Of a stretch of 64,000 nt of DNA, positions 1 through 8,676 are shown piece by piece; the stretch's first letter is position 1, and every line of letters begins with the position of its first letter. The stretch covers positions 62,001 through 126,000 of the forward strand of contig NZ_JAYFFH010000001.1 in assembly GCF_036289385.1 (NCBI RefSeq), in the 5' to 3' direction. The stretch is from Anaerofustis butyriciformans (GTDB lineage: Bacteria; Bacillota; Clostridia; Eubacteriales; Anaerofustaceae). A program made the translations under genes and the position numbers. A model generated the notes under the pieces. The model was not told where the DNA came from, did no database searches, and saw only the letters and a list, made by a program, of their open reading frames with translations.

Positions 1-1
1 A

Positions 2-154
2 TATGGTATGATTAAACCAAGCAGTAACTCTTTTGTTGCAGTTGATGTAACTAACGATACTGATTCAATTTCTTCAACAAAGAGTGCAAGTGCTCAAAAT
101 ACTGAAGACGAAAGTGCTTTCTCTAAACTTTTTAGTAATTTCGTCAGCAACTAA
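2..154 (+). CDS. C-terminal end of a FtsL-like cell division protein (partial)
   Basis: An open frame enters from the left edge and ends in TAA at 152-154, giving the last 50 residues of a protein. It begins YGMIKPSSNSFVAVDV, which resembles the end of FtsL/DivIC-type proteins (GM-x-P-x-x-x-Q/S-x-V), followed by a Ser/Thr-rich acidic tail. FtsL is a bitopic membrane protein that with DivIB and DivIC recruits the septal PBP. Position agrees: it lies directly before the class B PBP, the usual place of ftsL in Firmicute clusters. Only the tail is visible, so the assignment rests on this motif and context. Confidence 0.55.
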   Translation, partial: YGMIKPSSNSFVAVDVTNDTDSISSTKSASAQNTEDESAFSKLFSNFVSN

Positions 155-169
155 TGAAGGTGGTAACAT

Positions 170-2371
170 TTGAAAACTTTTTTAGATTTAAAACGAAAGA
201 AAAGAATATTATTTATATTTTCCTTTGTATGTGTGCTGTTTGTTGCACTAGTTGTAAAACTTGTATACATACAAGGATTTAAAGCAGTTGAATACGGAGA
301 TAAACAATCAGCCATGTTGATGCAGCGTCTTCCTATTACGGCAAGTAGGGGAGATATTTATGACAGAAACATGGCTTTACTTGCAAAAGACGCAACTTGT
401 TCGAGTATTTATGTTTCTCCTGCAAGCATAGAAAAAGAAGATAAAGAAGAGGTTGCAAAATACTTAAGTGAAATGCTTGATTTAGATTATGATGATGTTT
501 ATAAAAAAGTAAATAACTCTTCTTCAAGTAATGAACTTATAAAAAGCAAAGTTGATAACAGTATAGGTTTAGAGATAAAAAATAAAGGTTATGCCGGTGT
601 TTCCGTAACTGAAGATAAAAAAAGATACTATACAAACGGTACTTTTGCTGCACATCTTCTTGGGTTTACGGGAACAGACCATCAAGGATTATATGGACTG
701 GAAGCAAGTTTTAATGATGTTCTTTCAGGTAAAGACGGAGTCGTTTTATATCAAACAGACGGAAGCGGAAGAAAGATTGCATCTGGAAGTGAAATAAGGC
801 AAGAAGCTACAGATGGAAGTAATCTTGTTCTTACAATAGACAGTGTTATACAAATGTATGCTGAGAATGCTCTTGAAACAGGTATAAAAAAGACAAAAGC
901 GAAAAGAGCTTTGGCTATTGCCATTGATCCATCAACCGGAGAGATACTTGCAATGGCATCAAATCCAAGTTACGATTTAAATGATCCGTGGGAACTTGAT
1001 AAAGATTTTGAAGAAAACTTTAGTTCTGATTTTTATACAACTGATGATAATGGTAAGAAAAGAAAAATGACAGAAAGTGAAAAGCTTGCTTTAATGTGGG
1101 ATAACCCAAACATCAGTTTAAACTATGAACCTGGTTCTACGTTTAAACCGATAACTGTTTCTGCAGCACTTGAAGAAGGTGTAATTACTACATCTTCAAG
1201 ATTTTACTGCTCGGGATATAAAGTAGTTGCGGGAACAAAGATAAGATGTTCCGTTTATCCTAATGCTCATGGAAGCGAATCTTTGGAAGAAACTCTTGTT
1301 AACTCGTGTAACCCTGCTATGATGGAAATAGCAATGCGTATGGGACCTGATGTTTTTTATGATTATATATATAATTATGGATTTGGTTCTAAAACGGGAA
1401 TAGATTTAGGAGGAGAAGAAAGCGGTATTTTATCTCCAAATGAAGATGTAAACATAGTAGATTATGTAACAAAATCTTTCGGTCAAGGTTTATCAACTAC
1501 ACCGATACAGATGTCTATGGCATTAAGCGCTGAAATTAATGGTGGATATCTATTAAAACCTCAACTTGTTAAATACGTAACAGAAGGGGAAGATAATGAA
1601 ATAACCACAACATATGATAAAGAAGTAGTAAGACAAATTATTTCAAGTGATACTTCCACTACCATGAGGAAATATCTAAGAAGTGTTGTAACAAAGTCAG
1701 ATGTTTTATCACAATATGATTCAGATGATTTAAAAATGGGTGGTAAAACAGGTACGGCACAAAAGATAATAGATGGTAAATATTCTCACTCAAAATATGT
1801 AACAAGCCTTTTTGGATTTGCACCATATGATAATCCTCAAATTGCGGTTATAGTAATTTTGGATGAACCTGTAAACGGAAGTTCCGGAAGTACCACTGCT
1901 ACTCCGATTGCAGCAGAAATTCTTGAAAATTCACTTAACTATTTGAACACAAAATCAGAATCTGACAATGAAGATGTTAAGACATTAAATGCAAAGGTTG
2001 TTGTTCCTGATGTAAGAGGTGAAAGTTTAACCGATGCAAAGAGTCTTCTTGATTCACTAAATATAGATTATGAAATAAAATACAAAACTAAAAATATAAA
2101 AGATAATGATGCAATAGTCATAAGTCAGACAAATGTACAAGAAACTTATAGTAAGAAAATTACCATTACTGTTGACAGCTCTTCTTCGACGGAAGTAACT
2201 ATGCCTGACTTAACGGGTATGAGTGTTCAAAGCGCAAACGAAGCATTAACGAAGTTGGGGCTAACCATAGAAGTAAAAGGCGGTGGTATAGCAACGAAAC
2301 AGAGCGTTAAAGCCGGTACAAAAGTTAAGAAAGGAACAAAAGTAACGGTAACCTTTGAATATGTTGATTAA
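170..2371 (+). CDS. Class B penicillin-binding protein with PASTA domains (FtsI/SpoVD type)
   Basis: A 733-residue D,D-transpeptidase that cross-links peptidoglycan at the septum or, if SpoVD, in the spore cortex. One N-terminal membrane segment (about residues 13-32) precedes a PBP dimerisation domain. The transpeptidase domain has the three active-site motifs: S323-T-F-K326, S379-C-N381 and K526-T-G-T529. Two PASTA domains follow, starting at the VVVPDVRG and VTMPDLTG stretches. The start is TTG at 170, 7 bases after GGTGG at 159-163. Two PASTA repeats occur in vegetative FtsI/PBP2B proteins as well as in SpoVD-like ones, so the division-versus-sporulation role is not settled. Confidence 0.9.
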   Translation: MKTFLDLKRKKRILFIFSFVCVLFVALVVKLVYIQGFKAVEYGDKQSAMLMQRLPITASRGDIYDRNMALLAKDATCSSIYVSPASIEKEDKEEVAKYLSEMLDLDYDDVYKKVNNSSSSNELIKSKVDNSIGLEIKNKGYAGVSVTEDKKRYYTNGTFAAHLLGFTGTDHQGLYGLEASFNDVLSGKDGVVLYQTDGSGRKIASGSEIRQEATDGSNLVLTIDSVIQMYAENALETGIKKTKAKRALAIAIDPSTGEILAMASNPSYDLNDPWELDKDFEENFSSDFYTTDDNGKKRKMTESEKLALMWDNPNISLNYEPGSTFKPITVSAALEEGVITTSSRFYCSGYKVVAGTKIRCSVYPNAHGSESLEETLVNSCNPAMMEIAMRMGPDVFYDYIYNYGFGSKTGIDLGGEESGILSPNEDVNIVDYVTKSFGQGLSTTPIQMSMALSAEINGGYLLKPQLVKYVTEGEDNEITTTYDKEVVRQIISSDTSTTMRKYLRSVVTKSDVLSQYDSDDLKMGGKTGTAQKIIDGKYSHSKYVTSLFGFAPYDNPQIAVIVILDEPVNGSSGSTTATPIAAEILENSLNYLNTKSESDNEDVKTLNAKVVVPDVRGESLTDAKSLLDSLNIDYEIKYKTKNIKDNDAIVISQTNVQETYSKKITITVDSSSSTEVTMPDLTGMSVQSANEALTKLGLTIEVKGGGIATKQSVKAGTKVKKGTKVTVTFEYVD

Positions 2372-2455
2372 TTATTTTGTATTTTATATATAAGATATTT
2401 TAACAAAAGCCAAAAAGTGATATAATAATGCGGATATTGAAGTTTGAGGTAGAAA

Positions 2456-3829
2456 ATGCATAGTATTGATATATTAAAATTAGAAAAAATGCTTGGCGGC
2501 AAAATTATTAAAGAAGGAAATAATAAAATAATAACCGATGTGGTAATAGACAGCAGGCTTGCAAAAGAGGGAAGTGTATTCTTTGCACTTCCCGGAACTG
2601 CATTTGACGGACATGATTTCGTTAAAAAAGCAGTCGAGAATAAAGCTTGCTGTTGTGTCGTTACTAAACTTGTCAATGACGCAGACTGTTATCAAATTAA
2701 GGTTGAAGATACTCTAAAGGCTCTTTATGATATGGCAAAAAGTTATAAAAGTGAATTTAAGATTCCATTTATAGCTTTAACAGGAAGTGCCGGTAAAACA
2801 ACCACAAAAGATATGGTTTCAAGTGTTTTATCAAGTAAATATAACACAATGAAAACAATAGGCAATTATAACAGCACAACGGGTGCTCCTCTTACTTTAT
2901 TTAACTTAAATAAAGAACATGAAATAGCCGTTGTTGAAATGGGAATGAACCACAAAGGTGAAATTGAAAAAATAAGCTCACTTGTTGAACCTGATTTTGG
3001 AATAATAACAAATGTAGGGGTAACCCATATTGAAAATTTGGGAAGCAAAGAGAATATTTTTAAAGCAAAAATGGAAATTACAAAAGGACTTAAAAAAGGC
3101 GGTACTCTTGTTGTCAACGCAGATAATGAGTTCTTTAAGGATTATAAAAACAATGAATTTAATATTGTAAAAATAGGAATAGAAAACGGAGACTTTAAAG
3201 CTTACGATATTGTTTATGATAAAAGCGGTGTGAGTTTTAATGTTAAATATGAAGATAAGGAATATTCTTTTAAATTAAAAACTCCTGCAAAATACAGTGT
3301 TTATAACGGACTTGTAGCAATATATACGGGTTTTGCTTTTGGACTTACTTATGAGCAGATACAAAAAGGACTTGAAAGTTTTAAAGCAAGCAAAAACAGA
3401 ATGGATATAGAAGATTATAATGGAATGACTCTTATAAACGATACTTATAATTCCAACCCTGATGCTTTACGAGAGGCGCTTGGTTTACTTAAGAACATAA
3501 GTGGCAATAATAGAAAAGTAGCGGTTCTTGGTGATATGTTTGAACTTGGAGAAAAAAGTGAAAAACTACACTATGAATGTGGAAAAGATATAGTAAAAAA
3601 CGAAGTTGACTTTCTTATTACTGCGGGAGAACATAGCAGACAAATAGGGGAAGGTGCCGTATATTACGGTTTTGAGAAAAAAAATATAAAACATTTTGAT
3701 TCAAAAGATGATTTAATGAAACAAATAGAAAAGTTGACATTTAAGGGAGATTATATTTTATTTAAAGCATCCAGAGGAATGGCTTTTGAAGATGTAATTG
3801 ACAGCCTAAAAAGGGGAGGTAATTTATAA
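2456..3829 (+). CDS. murF: UDP-MurNAc-tripeptide--D-Ala-D-Ala ligase MurF
   Basis: Cytoplasmic Mur ligase of 457 residues that joins D-Ala-D-Ala to UDP-MurNAc-tripeptide using ATP. The three Mur-ligase domains are visible: an N-terminal UDP-binding part (VVIDSRLAKEGSVFFAL), a central ATPase part with P-loop GSAGKTTTK and VVEMGMNHKGEI, and a C-terminal part with NDTYNSNPDAL, a signature of MurF. SD TGAGGT at 2445-2450 precedes ATG at 2456. The stop overlaps the mraY start by one base (TAATG), so the two are translationally coupled. murE, usually just upstream, is absent here. Confidence 0.95.
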   Translation: MHSIDILKLEKMLGGKIIKEGNNKIITDVVIDSRLAKEGSVFFALPGTAFDGHDFVKKAVENKACCCVVTKLVNDADCYQIKVEDTLKALYDMAKSYKSEFKIPFIALTGSAGKTTTKDMVSSVLSSKYNTMKTIGNYNSTTGAPLTLFNLNKEHEIAVVEMGMNHKGEIEKISSLVEPDFGIITNVGVTHIENLGSKENIFKAKMEITKGLKKGGTLVVNADNEFFKDYKNNEFNIVKIGIENGDFKAYDIVYDKSGVSFNVKYEDKEYSFKLKTPAKYSVYNGLVAIYTGFAFGLTYEQIQKGLESFKASKNRMDIEDYNGMTLINDTYNSNPDALREALGLLKNISGNNRKVAVLGDMFELGEKSEKLHYECGKDIVKNEVDFLITAGEHSRQIGEGAVYYGFEKKNIKHFDSKDDLMKQIEKLTFKGDYILFKASRGMAFEDVIDSLKRGGNL

Positions 3830-4833
3830 TGATATATGTAATTCTTTCAACTCTGATTTCATTTACAATAGTAGTATTATTAACACCTAAATTTATTCCT
3901 TTTTTGCAAAGACTAAAAATGGGGCAGACTATAAGGGAGCTTGGTCCGAAGAGTCATTATAAAAAAGCCGGTACTCCTACAATGGGCGGACTTGTAATGA
4001 TGCTTGGTATTTTAGTTACATGTGCATTATTTTTTACAAAAGCTGACGGAGATTTGATATTTGCTTTATTTGTAACATTGATTTTCGGTCTTATAGGCTT
4101 TTTAGATGATTATATAAAAATGGTTCAAAAAAACAGATTAAATTCTGAGGGTGGGGTTCTTGTTCCATATCTTGGAATGCTTCCTATTCAAAAATTGCTT
4201 TTACAATTTTCGGCTGCGGGTGCAGTTGCGGTTTATGCAGCATTTCATCCAACAATAGGAACAAGTATTGTAATACCTTTTACCAATATTGTATGGAATA
4301 TGGGTATATTTTATATTCCGTTTGTTATTATAGCAATAGTTGCTGTCGTTAATGCGGCGAATTTGACAGACGGATTAGACGGACTTGCATGCGGAGTTAC
4401 CATGATAATATTATTCTTTTTCTTGGTATTTTCTCTTGCAAACGGATTTACTTCTATGAATATATTTACTGCAAGTGTAATAGGAGCATGTCTTGGCTTT
4501 TTATGCTATAATGCTCACCCTGCTTCGATTTTTATGGGAGATACAGGTTCAATGGCTCTTGGCGGTGCGGTTGTAATAGTTTCTATTTTTACAAGATCAG
4601 AACTTTACATTTTAATCGCAGGAGGAATATATCTTATAGAAGCATTATCGGTTATATTACAAGTTTTCTATTTTAAGAAAACAGGCGGTAAAAGACTTTT
4701 CAAAATGGCACCTATACATCACCATTTTGAACTTTTGGGACATCATGAAACAAAAATAGTAACTTGTTTTTGGATTACTACGGCAGTACTTGTTTTAATA
4801 TCATTGCTGTCACTTCCAATTATGTTTGGTTAA
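3829..4833 (+). CDS. mraY: Phospho-N-acetylmuramoyl-pentapeptide-transferase MraY
   Basis: A 334-residue polytopic membrane enzyme that transfers phospho-MurNAc-pentapeptide to undecaprenyl phosphate, giving lipid I. About ten hydrophobic helices are apparent. Family landmarks are the cytoplasmic-loop acidic motif FLDDYIK near residue 90, NLTDGLDGLA near 180, FMGDTGSMALG near 235, and the histidine stretch APIHHHFE near 290. Length is close to the family norm. It starts on the ATG overlapping the murF stop and ends just before the SD of murD, inside one operon. Confidence 0.97.
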   Translation: MIYVILSTLISFTIVVLLTPKFIPFLQRLKMGQTIRELGPKSHYKKAGTPTMGGLVMMLGILVTCALFFTKADGDLIFALFVTLIFGLIGFLDDYIKMVQKNRLNSEGGVLVPYLGMLPIQKLLLQFSAAGAVAVYAAFHPTIGTSIVIPFTNIVWNMGIFYIPFVIIAIVAVVNAANLTDGLDGLACGVTMIILFFFLVFSLANGFTSMNIFTASVIGACLGFLCYNAHPASIFMGDTGSMALGGAVVIVSIFTRSELYILIAGGIYLIEALSVILQVFYFKKTGGKRLFKMAPIHHHFELLGHHETKIVTCFWITTAVLVLISLLSLPIMFG

Positions 4834-4843
4834 GGAGAAAAAA

Positions 4844-6220
4844 ATGGAATTAAAAAATGGAATATATATGGTTGTAGGTGGAGGCAGAAGCGGTGTTTCC
4901 GTTTCAAGATTTCTTTCATCTCAAAATAAGAAAGTATATTTAACAGATACAAAAGAATATGAAGATATAGCAAAGCTTGGATTTGGAATAGACACATTGG
5001 TTGATGATGAAAATATTAAATTTATTCTTGGAAGACAACCAAGTGAAGAGGAAATAAAAGAGTGCGAAATGGTTATAGTTTCGCCATCTGTTCCTCCAAA
5101 GGCTTTTCCTATTGTTACAGCGAAGAAAAACAATATTCCCGTATACAGTGAATTTGAATTTGCAAACAGCTTTTGTAAAGGTTATAAAGTTGCAATAACA
5201 GGTACAAACGGTAAGACAACAACTACTACACTTGTTGGTGAAATATTTAAAAATGCCGGGTATGAAACATATGTAAACGGAAATATCGGAGATGCATTTA
5301 TTAACGATGCGGCAAAGGGAGATGAAAACAGCGTTTATTCTCTTGAGATAAGTTCATATCAACTTGAAATGACAGATAAGTTTAAACCTAATGTTGCTAT
5401 AATTACAAATATTACTCCTGATCATTTGGAAAGACACGGAAGCTTTGAAGAATATGTCAGAGTTAAAGGAAACGTATTTTTAAATCAAGACGAAAATAAT
5501 TATCTTATCGTAAATAAAGAAGATAATGTTGTAATGGAACTTAGCAAAAAAGCTAAAAGCAATGTTTTGACTTTTACTACAAAAGACGATAAAGATGCAA
5601 ACGCATATTTGGAAAACGAAAATATAATGATTAACTTTAAAGGCGAAGTTTTTGAGCTTATAAACATAAATAAGCTTAAATTATATGGACTTCACAATGT
5701 AATGAATGTTATGTGTGCATCTTTGGCAGGAATTGTAAAAGGCGTAAAAAAAGAAAATCTTGTTAATACCTTAGAAAATTTCAAAAGTGTTGAACATAGA
5801 ATTGAATATGTTGATACGGTTGACGGAATAGAATATATAAACGATTCTAAAGGTACAAATGTAGATGCGACCGTAACGGCAATAAAGGCAATGAAGAAAA
5901 AAACGGTTTTAATGCTTGGAGGTTATGACAAACAGACACCTTTCGACGATTTGGCACAAAACCTTAATGATAATATTAAATGTAGTGTTCTTTATGGAGT
6001 TGTAAAAAACAAAATAAAGGATACATTTGATAAATACGGATATAAAAATTATGTTGTTGTAGAAGATGATTTCATTAAAGCTTGTGAAGAAGCTACAAAA
6101 CTTGCAAATGAAGGGGAATGCGTTCTTCTTTCTCCTGCGACTTCAAGTTTTGATATGTTTGATGATTATGAGCAAAGGGGAAGAGTATTTAAAGAATACG
6201 TAAACAAACTGAAAGGATAA
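4844..6220 (+). CDS. murD: UDP-MurNAc-L-Ala--D-Glu ligase MurD
   Basis: Cytoplasmic Mur ligase (458 residues from this start) adding D-glutamate to UDP-MurNAc-L-alanine. An N-terminal Rossmann-like part carries VVGGGRSGVS; the ATP loop GTNGKTTTTT lies at about residues 120-129; the C-terminal domain has the NDSKGTNVDAT motif typical of MurD. The frame is open back to a TTG at 4826, but AAGGAG at 4832-4837 sits 6 bases before ATG 4844, so that ATG is chosen and the gene begins just after the mraY stop. It runs into ftsW with a 4-base gap. Confidence 0.95.
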   Translation: MELKNGIYMVVGGGRSGVSVSRFLSSQNKKVYLTDTKEYEDIAKLGFGIDTLVDDENIKFILGRQPSEEEIKECEMVIVSPSVPPKAFPIVTAKKNNIPVYSEFEFANSFCKGYKVAITGTNGKTTTTTLVGEIFKNAGYETYVNGNIGDAFINDAAKGDENSVYSLEISSYQLEMTDKFKPNVAIITNITPDHLERHGSFEEYVRVKGNVFLNQDENNYLIVNKEDNVVMELSKKAKSNVLTFTTKDDKDANAYLENENIMINFKGEVFELININKLKLYGLHNVMNVMCASLAGIVKGVKKENLVNTLENFKSVEHRIEYVDTVDGIEYINDSKGTNVDATVTAIKAMKKKTVLMLGGYDKQTPFDDLAQNLNDNIKCSVLYGVVKNKIKDTFDKYGYKNYVVVEDDFIKACEEATKLANEGECVLLSPATSSFDMFDDYEQRGRVFKEYVNKLKG

Positions 6221-6224
6221 TTAT

Positions 6225-7325
6225 ATGAGAGAAGTAAGAAAAAGAAAAGGGACAATGGATTATTGGCTTCTTCTTACAGTAATAGGTTTAACTGTTTTTG
6301 GGATAATATCTATTTTTTCTGCAAGTATGTATAATTCGGGTCTTGAAGGGAGTCCTTTTTCCTATTTTACAAAGCAGCTTATATTTGCAATCATAGGAAC
6401 TATTCTTATGATTACCATTTCAAATATAGATTATAAAGTGGTAAAACATTTTGCGCCAATAGTAATGATAGGTGCAATATTACTTCTTATTTTGGTTTTG
6501 TTTATAGGTGTTGACGTTAATGGTGCAAAAAGATGGATTGATATAAAAATCGGTACGATTCAACCAAGTGAATTTACAAAGGTTGCACTTATTTTATATT
6601 TGTCTTATTCGATTGAAAAGAAAAAAGAACTTATAGGAACTTTTAAATACGGAATTTTACCTTATATAGGTCTTGCAATGATTGTATGCGGACTTATTGC
6701 TTTGGAGCCTAACCTTAGTACTGCAACGATTATTGGTGCACTTATTGTAGGTATGTTAATAATCGGTGGAATGAATTTAAAATGGTTTATTCCAATTGCC
6801 GGACTGGGTGTTTCGGGTATTATATTCATGATTATAACTACTCCTTGGAGGATTACCAGAATGCTTACTTTCTTAGATCCATGGGAAGATATACAAGGTT
6901 CTGGTTGGCAGATTTGTCAATCTTTAATGGCTCTTGGTTCAGGCGGTTTACTTGGTAGAGGATTTGGAGAAGGAAAAGCAAAACTTCTTTTTATGCCGGA
7001 ACCTCAAAATGACTTTATTTTTGCTCATATAGGAGAAGAAATGGGGCTTATTTGCGGAATAATACTTATTGCGGTATATTTATTTTTAATATGGAGATGT
7101 ATCGTTATAGCACTAAATGCTCCGGATTCTTTCTCAATGTTATTTAGTGGGGGAATGGCAGGGTTGCTTGGAATGCAGGTATTTATCAATATCGGTGTTG
7201 CAACAGCGCTTTTACCTGTAACAGGTATGCCTCTTCCTTTTGTAAGTGCGGGTGCTTCCTCACTTATTTCTCTGATGTGCGGTATGGGGGTAGTTCTTAA
7301 TATATCAAAACACTGCCGTATATAA
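6225..7325 (+). CDS. ftsW: SEDS peptidoglycan glycosyltransferase FtsW/SpoVE
   Basis: A 366-residue multi-span protein of the FtsW/RodA/SpoVE (SEDS) family, which polymerises lipid II into glycan with its class B PBP partner. Ten hydrophobic helices can be traced. Family motifs include NGAKRWIDI near residue 100, the GIQPSEFTK-like stretch here as TIQPSEFTKVAL, and the C-terminal LPFVSAGASS and PEPQNDFIFA regions, which are highly conserved. Context between murD and murG equals the position of spoVE in Bacillus. FtsW and SpoVE cannot be told apart by sequence alone; division is the default inference because no other ftsW is seen. Confidence 0.9.
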   Translation: MREVRKRKGTMDYWLLLTVIGLTVFGIISIFSASMYNSGLEGSPFSYFTKQLIFAIIGTILMITISNIDYKVVKHFAPIVMIGAILLLILVLFIGVDVNGAKRWIDIKIGTIQPSEFTKVALILYLSYSIEKKKELIGTFKYGILPYIGLAMIVCGLIALEPNLSTATIIGALIVGMLIIGGMNLKWFIPIAGLGVSGIIFMIITTPWRITRMLTFLDPWEDIQGSGWQICQSLMALGSGGLLGRGFGEGKAKLLFMPEPQNDFIFAHIGEEMGLICGIILIAVYLFLIWRCIVIALNAPDSFSMLFSGGMAGLLGMQVFINIGVATALLPVTGMPLPFVSAGASSLISLMCGMGVVLNISKHCRI

Positions 7326-7352
7326 GTAAATTATGGAAAATAATTTTTATAT

Positions 7353-7385
7353 AAAGGATTAATGTTAAAATTAATCCTTTTATAA
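7353..7385 (+). terminator. Hairpin after ftsW, possible terminator
   Basis: A 10-bp stem (AAAGGATTAA at 7353-7362 with TTAATCCTTT at 7371-7380) and an 8-base loop. The trailing sequence TTTTATAAAA is only partly U-rich, so termination may be incomplete. It separates ftsW from a promoter before murG. Confidence 0.5.
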
Positions 7386-7419
7386 AATAAAGATATTTAA
7401 TAGTTTTTTAATTTTAAAT

Positions 7420-7449
7420 TTATCAAAAAATAATTAAGAGTTATATAAT
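7420..7449 (+). promoter_or_regulatory. Putative sigma-A promoter of murG
   Basis: TTATCA at 7420-7425 and consensus TATAAT at 7444-7449, spacer 18, about 25 bases before the murG start and downstream of the hairpin at 7353. It implies that murG can be transcribed apart from the upstream genes. Confidence 0.5.
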
Positions 7450-7474
7450 ATTGTTCTTATAGAGAGGAAAAGAA

Positions 7475-8593
7475 ATGAAAATTTTAATTGCAGGCGGTGG
7501 AACAGGCGGACATATTTATCCTGCTGTTGCCATAGCAAATCAGATAAAATATGAACATCCTGATGCTGAAATTGTTTTTGCTGGAAGAAATGACTGCATG
7601 GAAGCAGATATAGTTCCAAAGGCAGGTTATGAACTTAATAATATAAGAATATACGGTTTTGAAAGATACTATTCTAAATTAAAAAAATTATCTGTATTTT
7701 TCAAAATGTTTAGAGGATATAACGATGCAAGAAAGCTTGTAAATAGTTTTAATCCTGATATTGTTATAGGTACCGGAGGGTTTGTTTCCGGTCCTGTTGT
7801 ACTGGCAGGAGCTTTAAAAGGTAAACCTACTCTTATACATGAACAAAATGCTATGCCGGGATTTACAACAAGAACACTTTCAAAATGGGCAGACATCGTA
7901 TGTTCAAGTTTTGAAAATACAAAAGAATATGTAAAACATCCTGAAAGGGTTATTTATACTGGTAATCCAGTAAGAAGAGAGTTTGGGTTATATAACAGAG
8001 AAATTGCAAGAAAGACTTTAGGAATAGATTCTGATAAAAAAGTTATAGTATGCTTCGGGGGAAGCCTTGGTGCTAAAAATTTAAATGATGCCATGCTTTC
8101 TTTAATTGATGAATATAAAAATGATGATGATATCTATATTTGTCATGTAACCGGTAAAAACGGATATGAAGATTTCCTTGAAAATGCAAAGAAAAGAGGA
8201 TTGAATTTCGGAGAAATTCATAACGTTGAAATAAAAGACTATGTTTATGATATGCCTGTACTTTTAAATGCTGCTGATCTTGTTATAGCAAGAAGCGGAG
8301 CAGGTGCCATTGCAGAAATTACATATGTGGGATTAGCGGGAATATACGTTCCTTATCCGTTGGCTGCCGATGATCATCAAAGAAAAAATGCTGAAGAGGT
8401 AGAAAGTGCCGGTGCAGGTATTATGATACTTGATGATGAATTAAACGGAGACAGACTTATTGATGAAGTTAAAAAGATTATATGTAACGAAAGTTATTTT
8501 AAACAAATGAGTTATATGTCAAAACTTCTATCAATAAAAGATAGTGCAGAACGTATTGTCGACGAAGTGGAAAAGCTTACTAAAAACAAATAA
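7475..8593 (+). CDS. murG: UDP-GlcNAc:undecaprenyl-PP-MurNAc-pentapeptide GlcNAc transferase MurG
   Basis: A 372-residue GT28 glycosyltransferase, peripheral on the inner membrane face, that converts lipid I to lipid II. The N-terminal glycine-rich loop GGGTGGHIYPA (about residues 7-17) and HEQNAMPGFTTR (near 125) match the acceptor domain. The C-terminal UDP-GlcNAc domain has CFGGSLGA near 190 and ARSGAGAIAE near 275. Length matches the family. SD GAGAGG lies at 7462-7467. It follows its own putative promoter and precedes murA by 83 bases. Confidence 0.96.
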   Translation: MKILIAGGGTGGHIYPAVAIANQIKYEHPDAEIVFAGRNDCMEADIVPKAGYELNNIRIYGFERYYSKLKKLSVFFKMFRGYNDARKLVNSFNPDIVIGTGGFVSGPVVLAGALKGKPTLIHEQNAMPGFTTRTLSKWADIVCSSFENTKEYVKHPERVIYTGNPVRREFGLYNREIARKTLGIDSDKKVIVCFGGSLGAKNLNDAMLSLIDEYKNDDDIYICHVTGKNGYEDFLENAKKRGLNFGEIHNVEIKDYVYDMPVLLNAADLVIARSGAGAIAEITYVGLAGIYVPYPLAADDHQRKNAEEVESAGAGIMILDDELNGDRLIDEVKKIICNESYFKQMSYMSKLLSIKDSAERIVDEVEKLTKNK

Positions 8594-8603
8594 AAATTAT
8601 ATA

Positions 8604-8671
8604 ACCTTCAAAGCTATGTATTCACAATAATAAAATAATATGAATATTATAAACTAAATGGCTTTGGAGGT
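8604..8671 (+). promoter_or_regulatory. Inverted repeat masking the murA ribosome-binding site
   Basis: Bases 8604-8617 (ACCTTCAAAGCTAT) can pair with 8658-8671 (ATGGCTTTGGAGGT): 14 pairs, two of them G-U, none mismatched. The right arm contains the murA SD GGAGG (8666-8670). The loop is 40 bases. In RNA reading through from murG the SD would be buried. The loop also holds a promoter-like pair (next entry), whose transcripts would lack the left arm. This is directly visible base pairing; regulatory function is inference. Confidence 0.55.
8621..8650 (+). promoter_or_regulatory. Putative sigma-A promoter of murA inside the hairpin loop
   Basis: TTCACA at 8621-8626 (5 of 6) and TATTAT at 8645-8650 (5 of 6), spacer 18. 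Expected start near 8657, giving a leader of about 20 bases without the SD-masking left arm at 8604-8617. Confidence 0.45.
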
Positions 8672-8676
8672 AGTTT

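Noticed and set aside
7353..7385. Hairpin after ftsW as a riboswitch
   Set aside because: Simple stem with no conserved aptamer-like sequence; listed only as a possible weak terminator.
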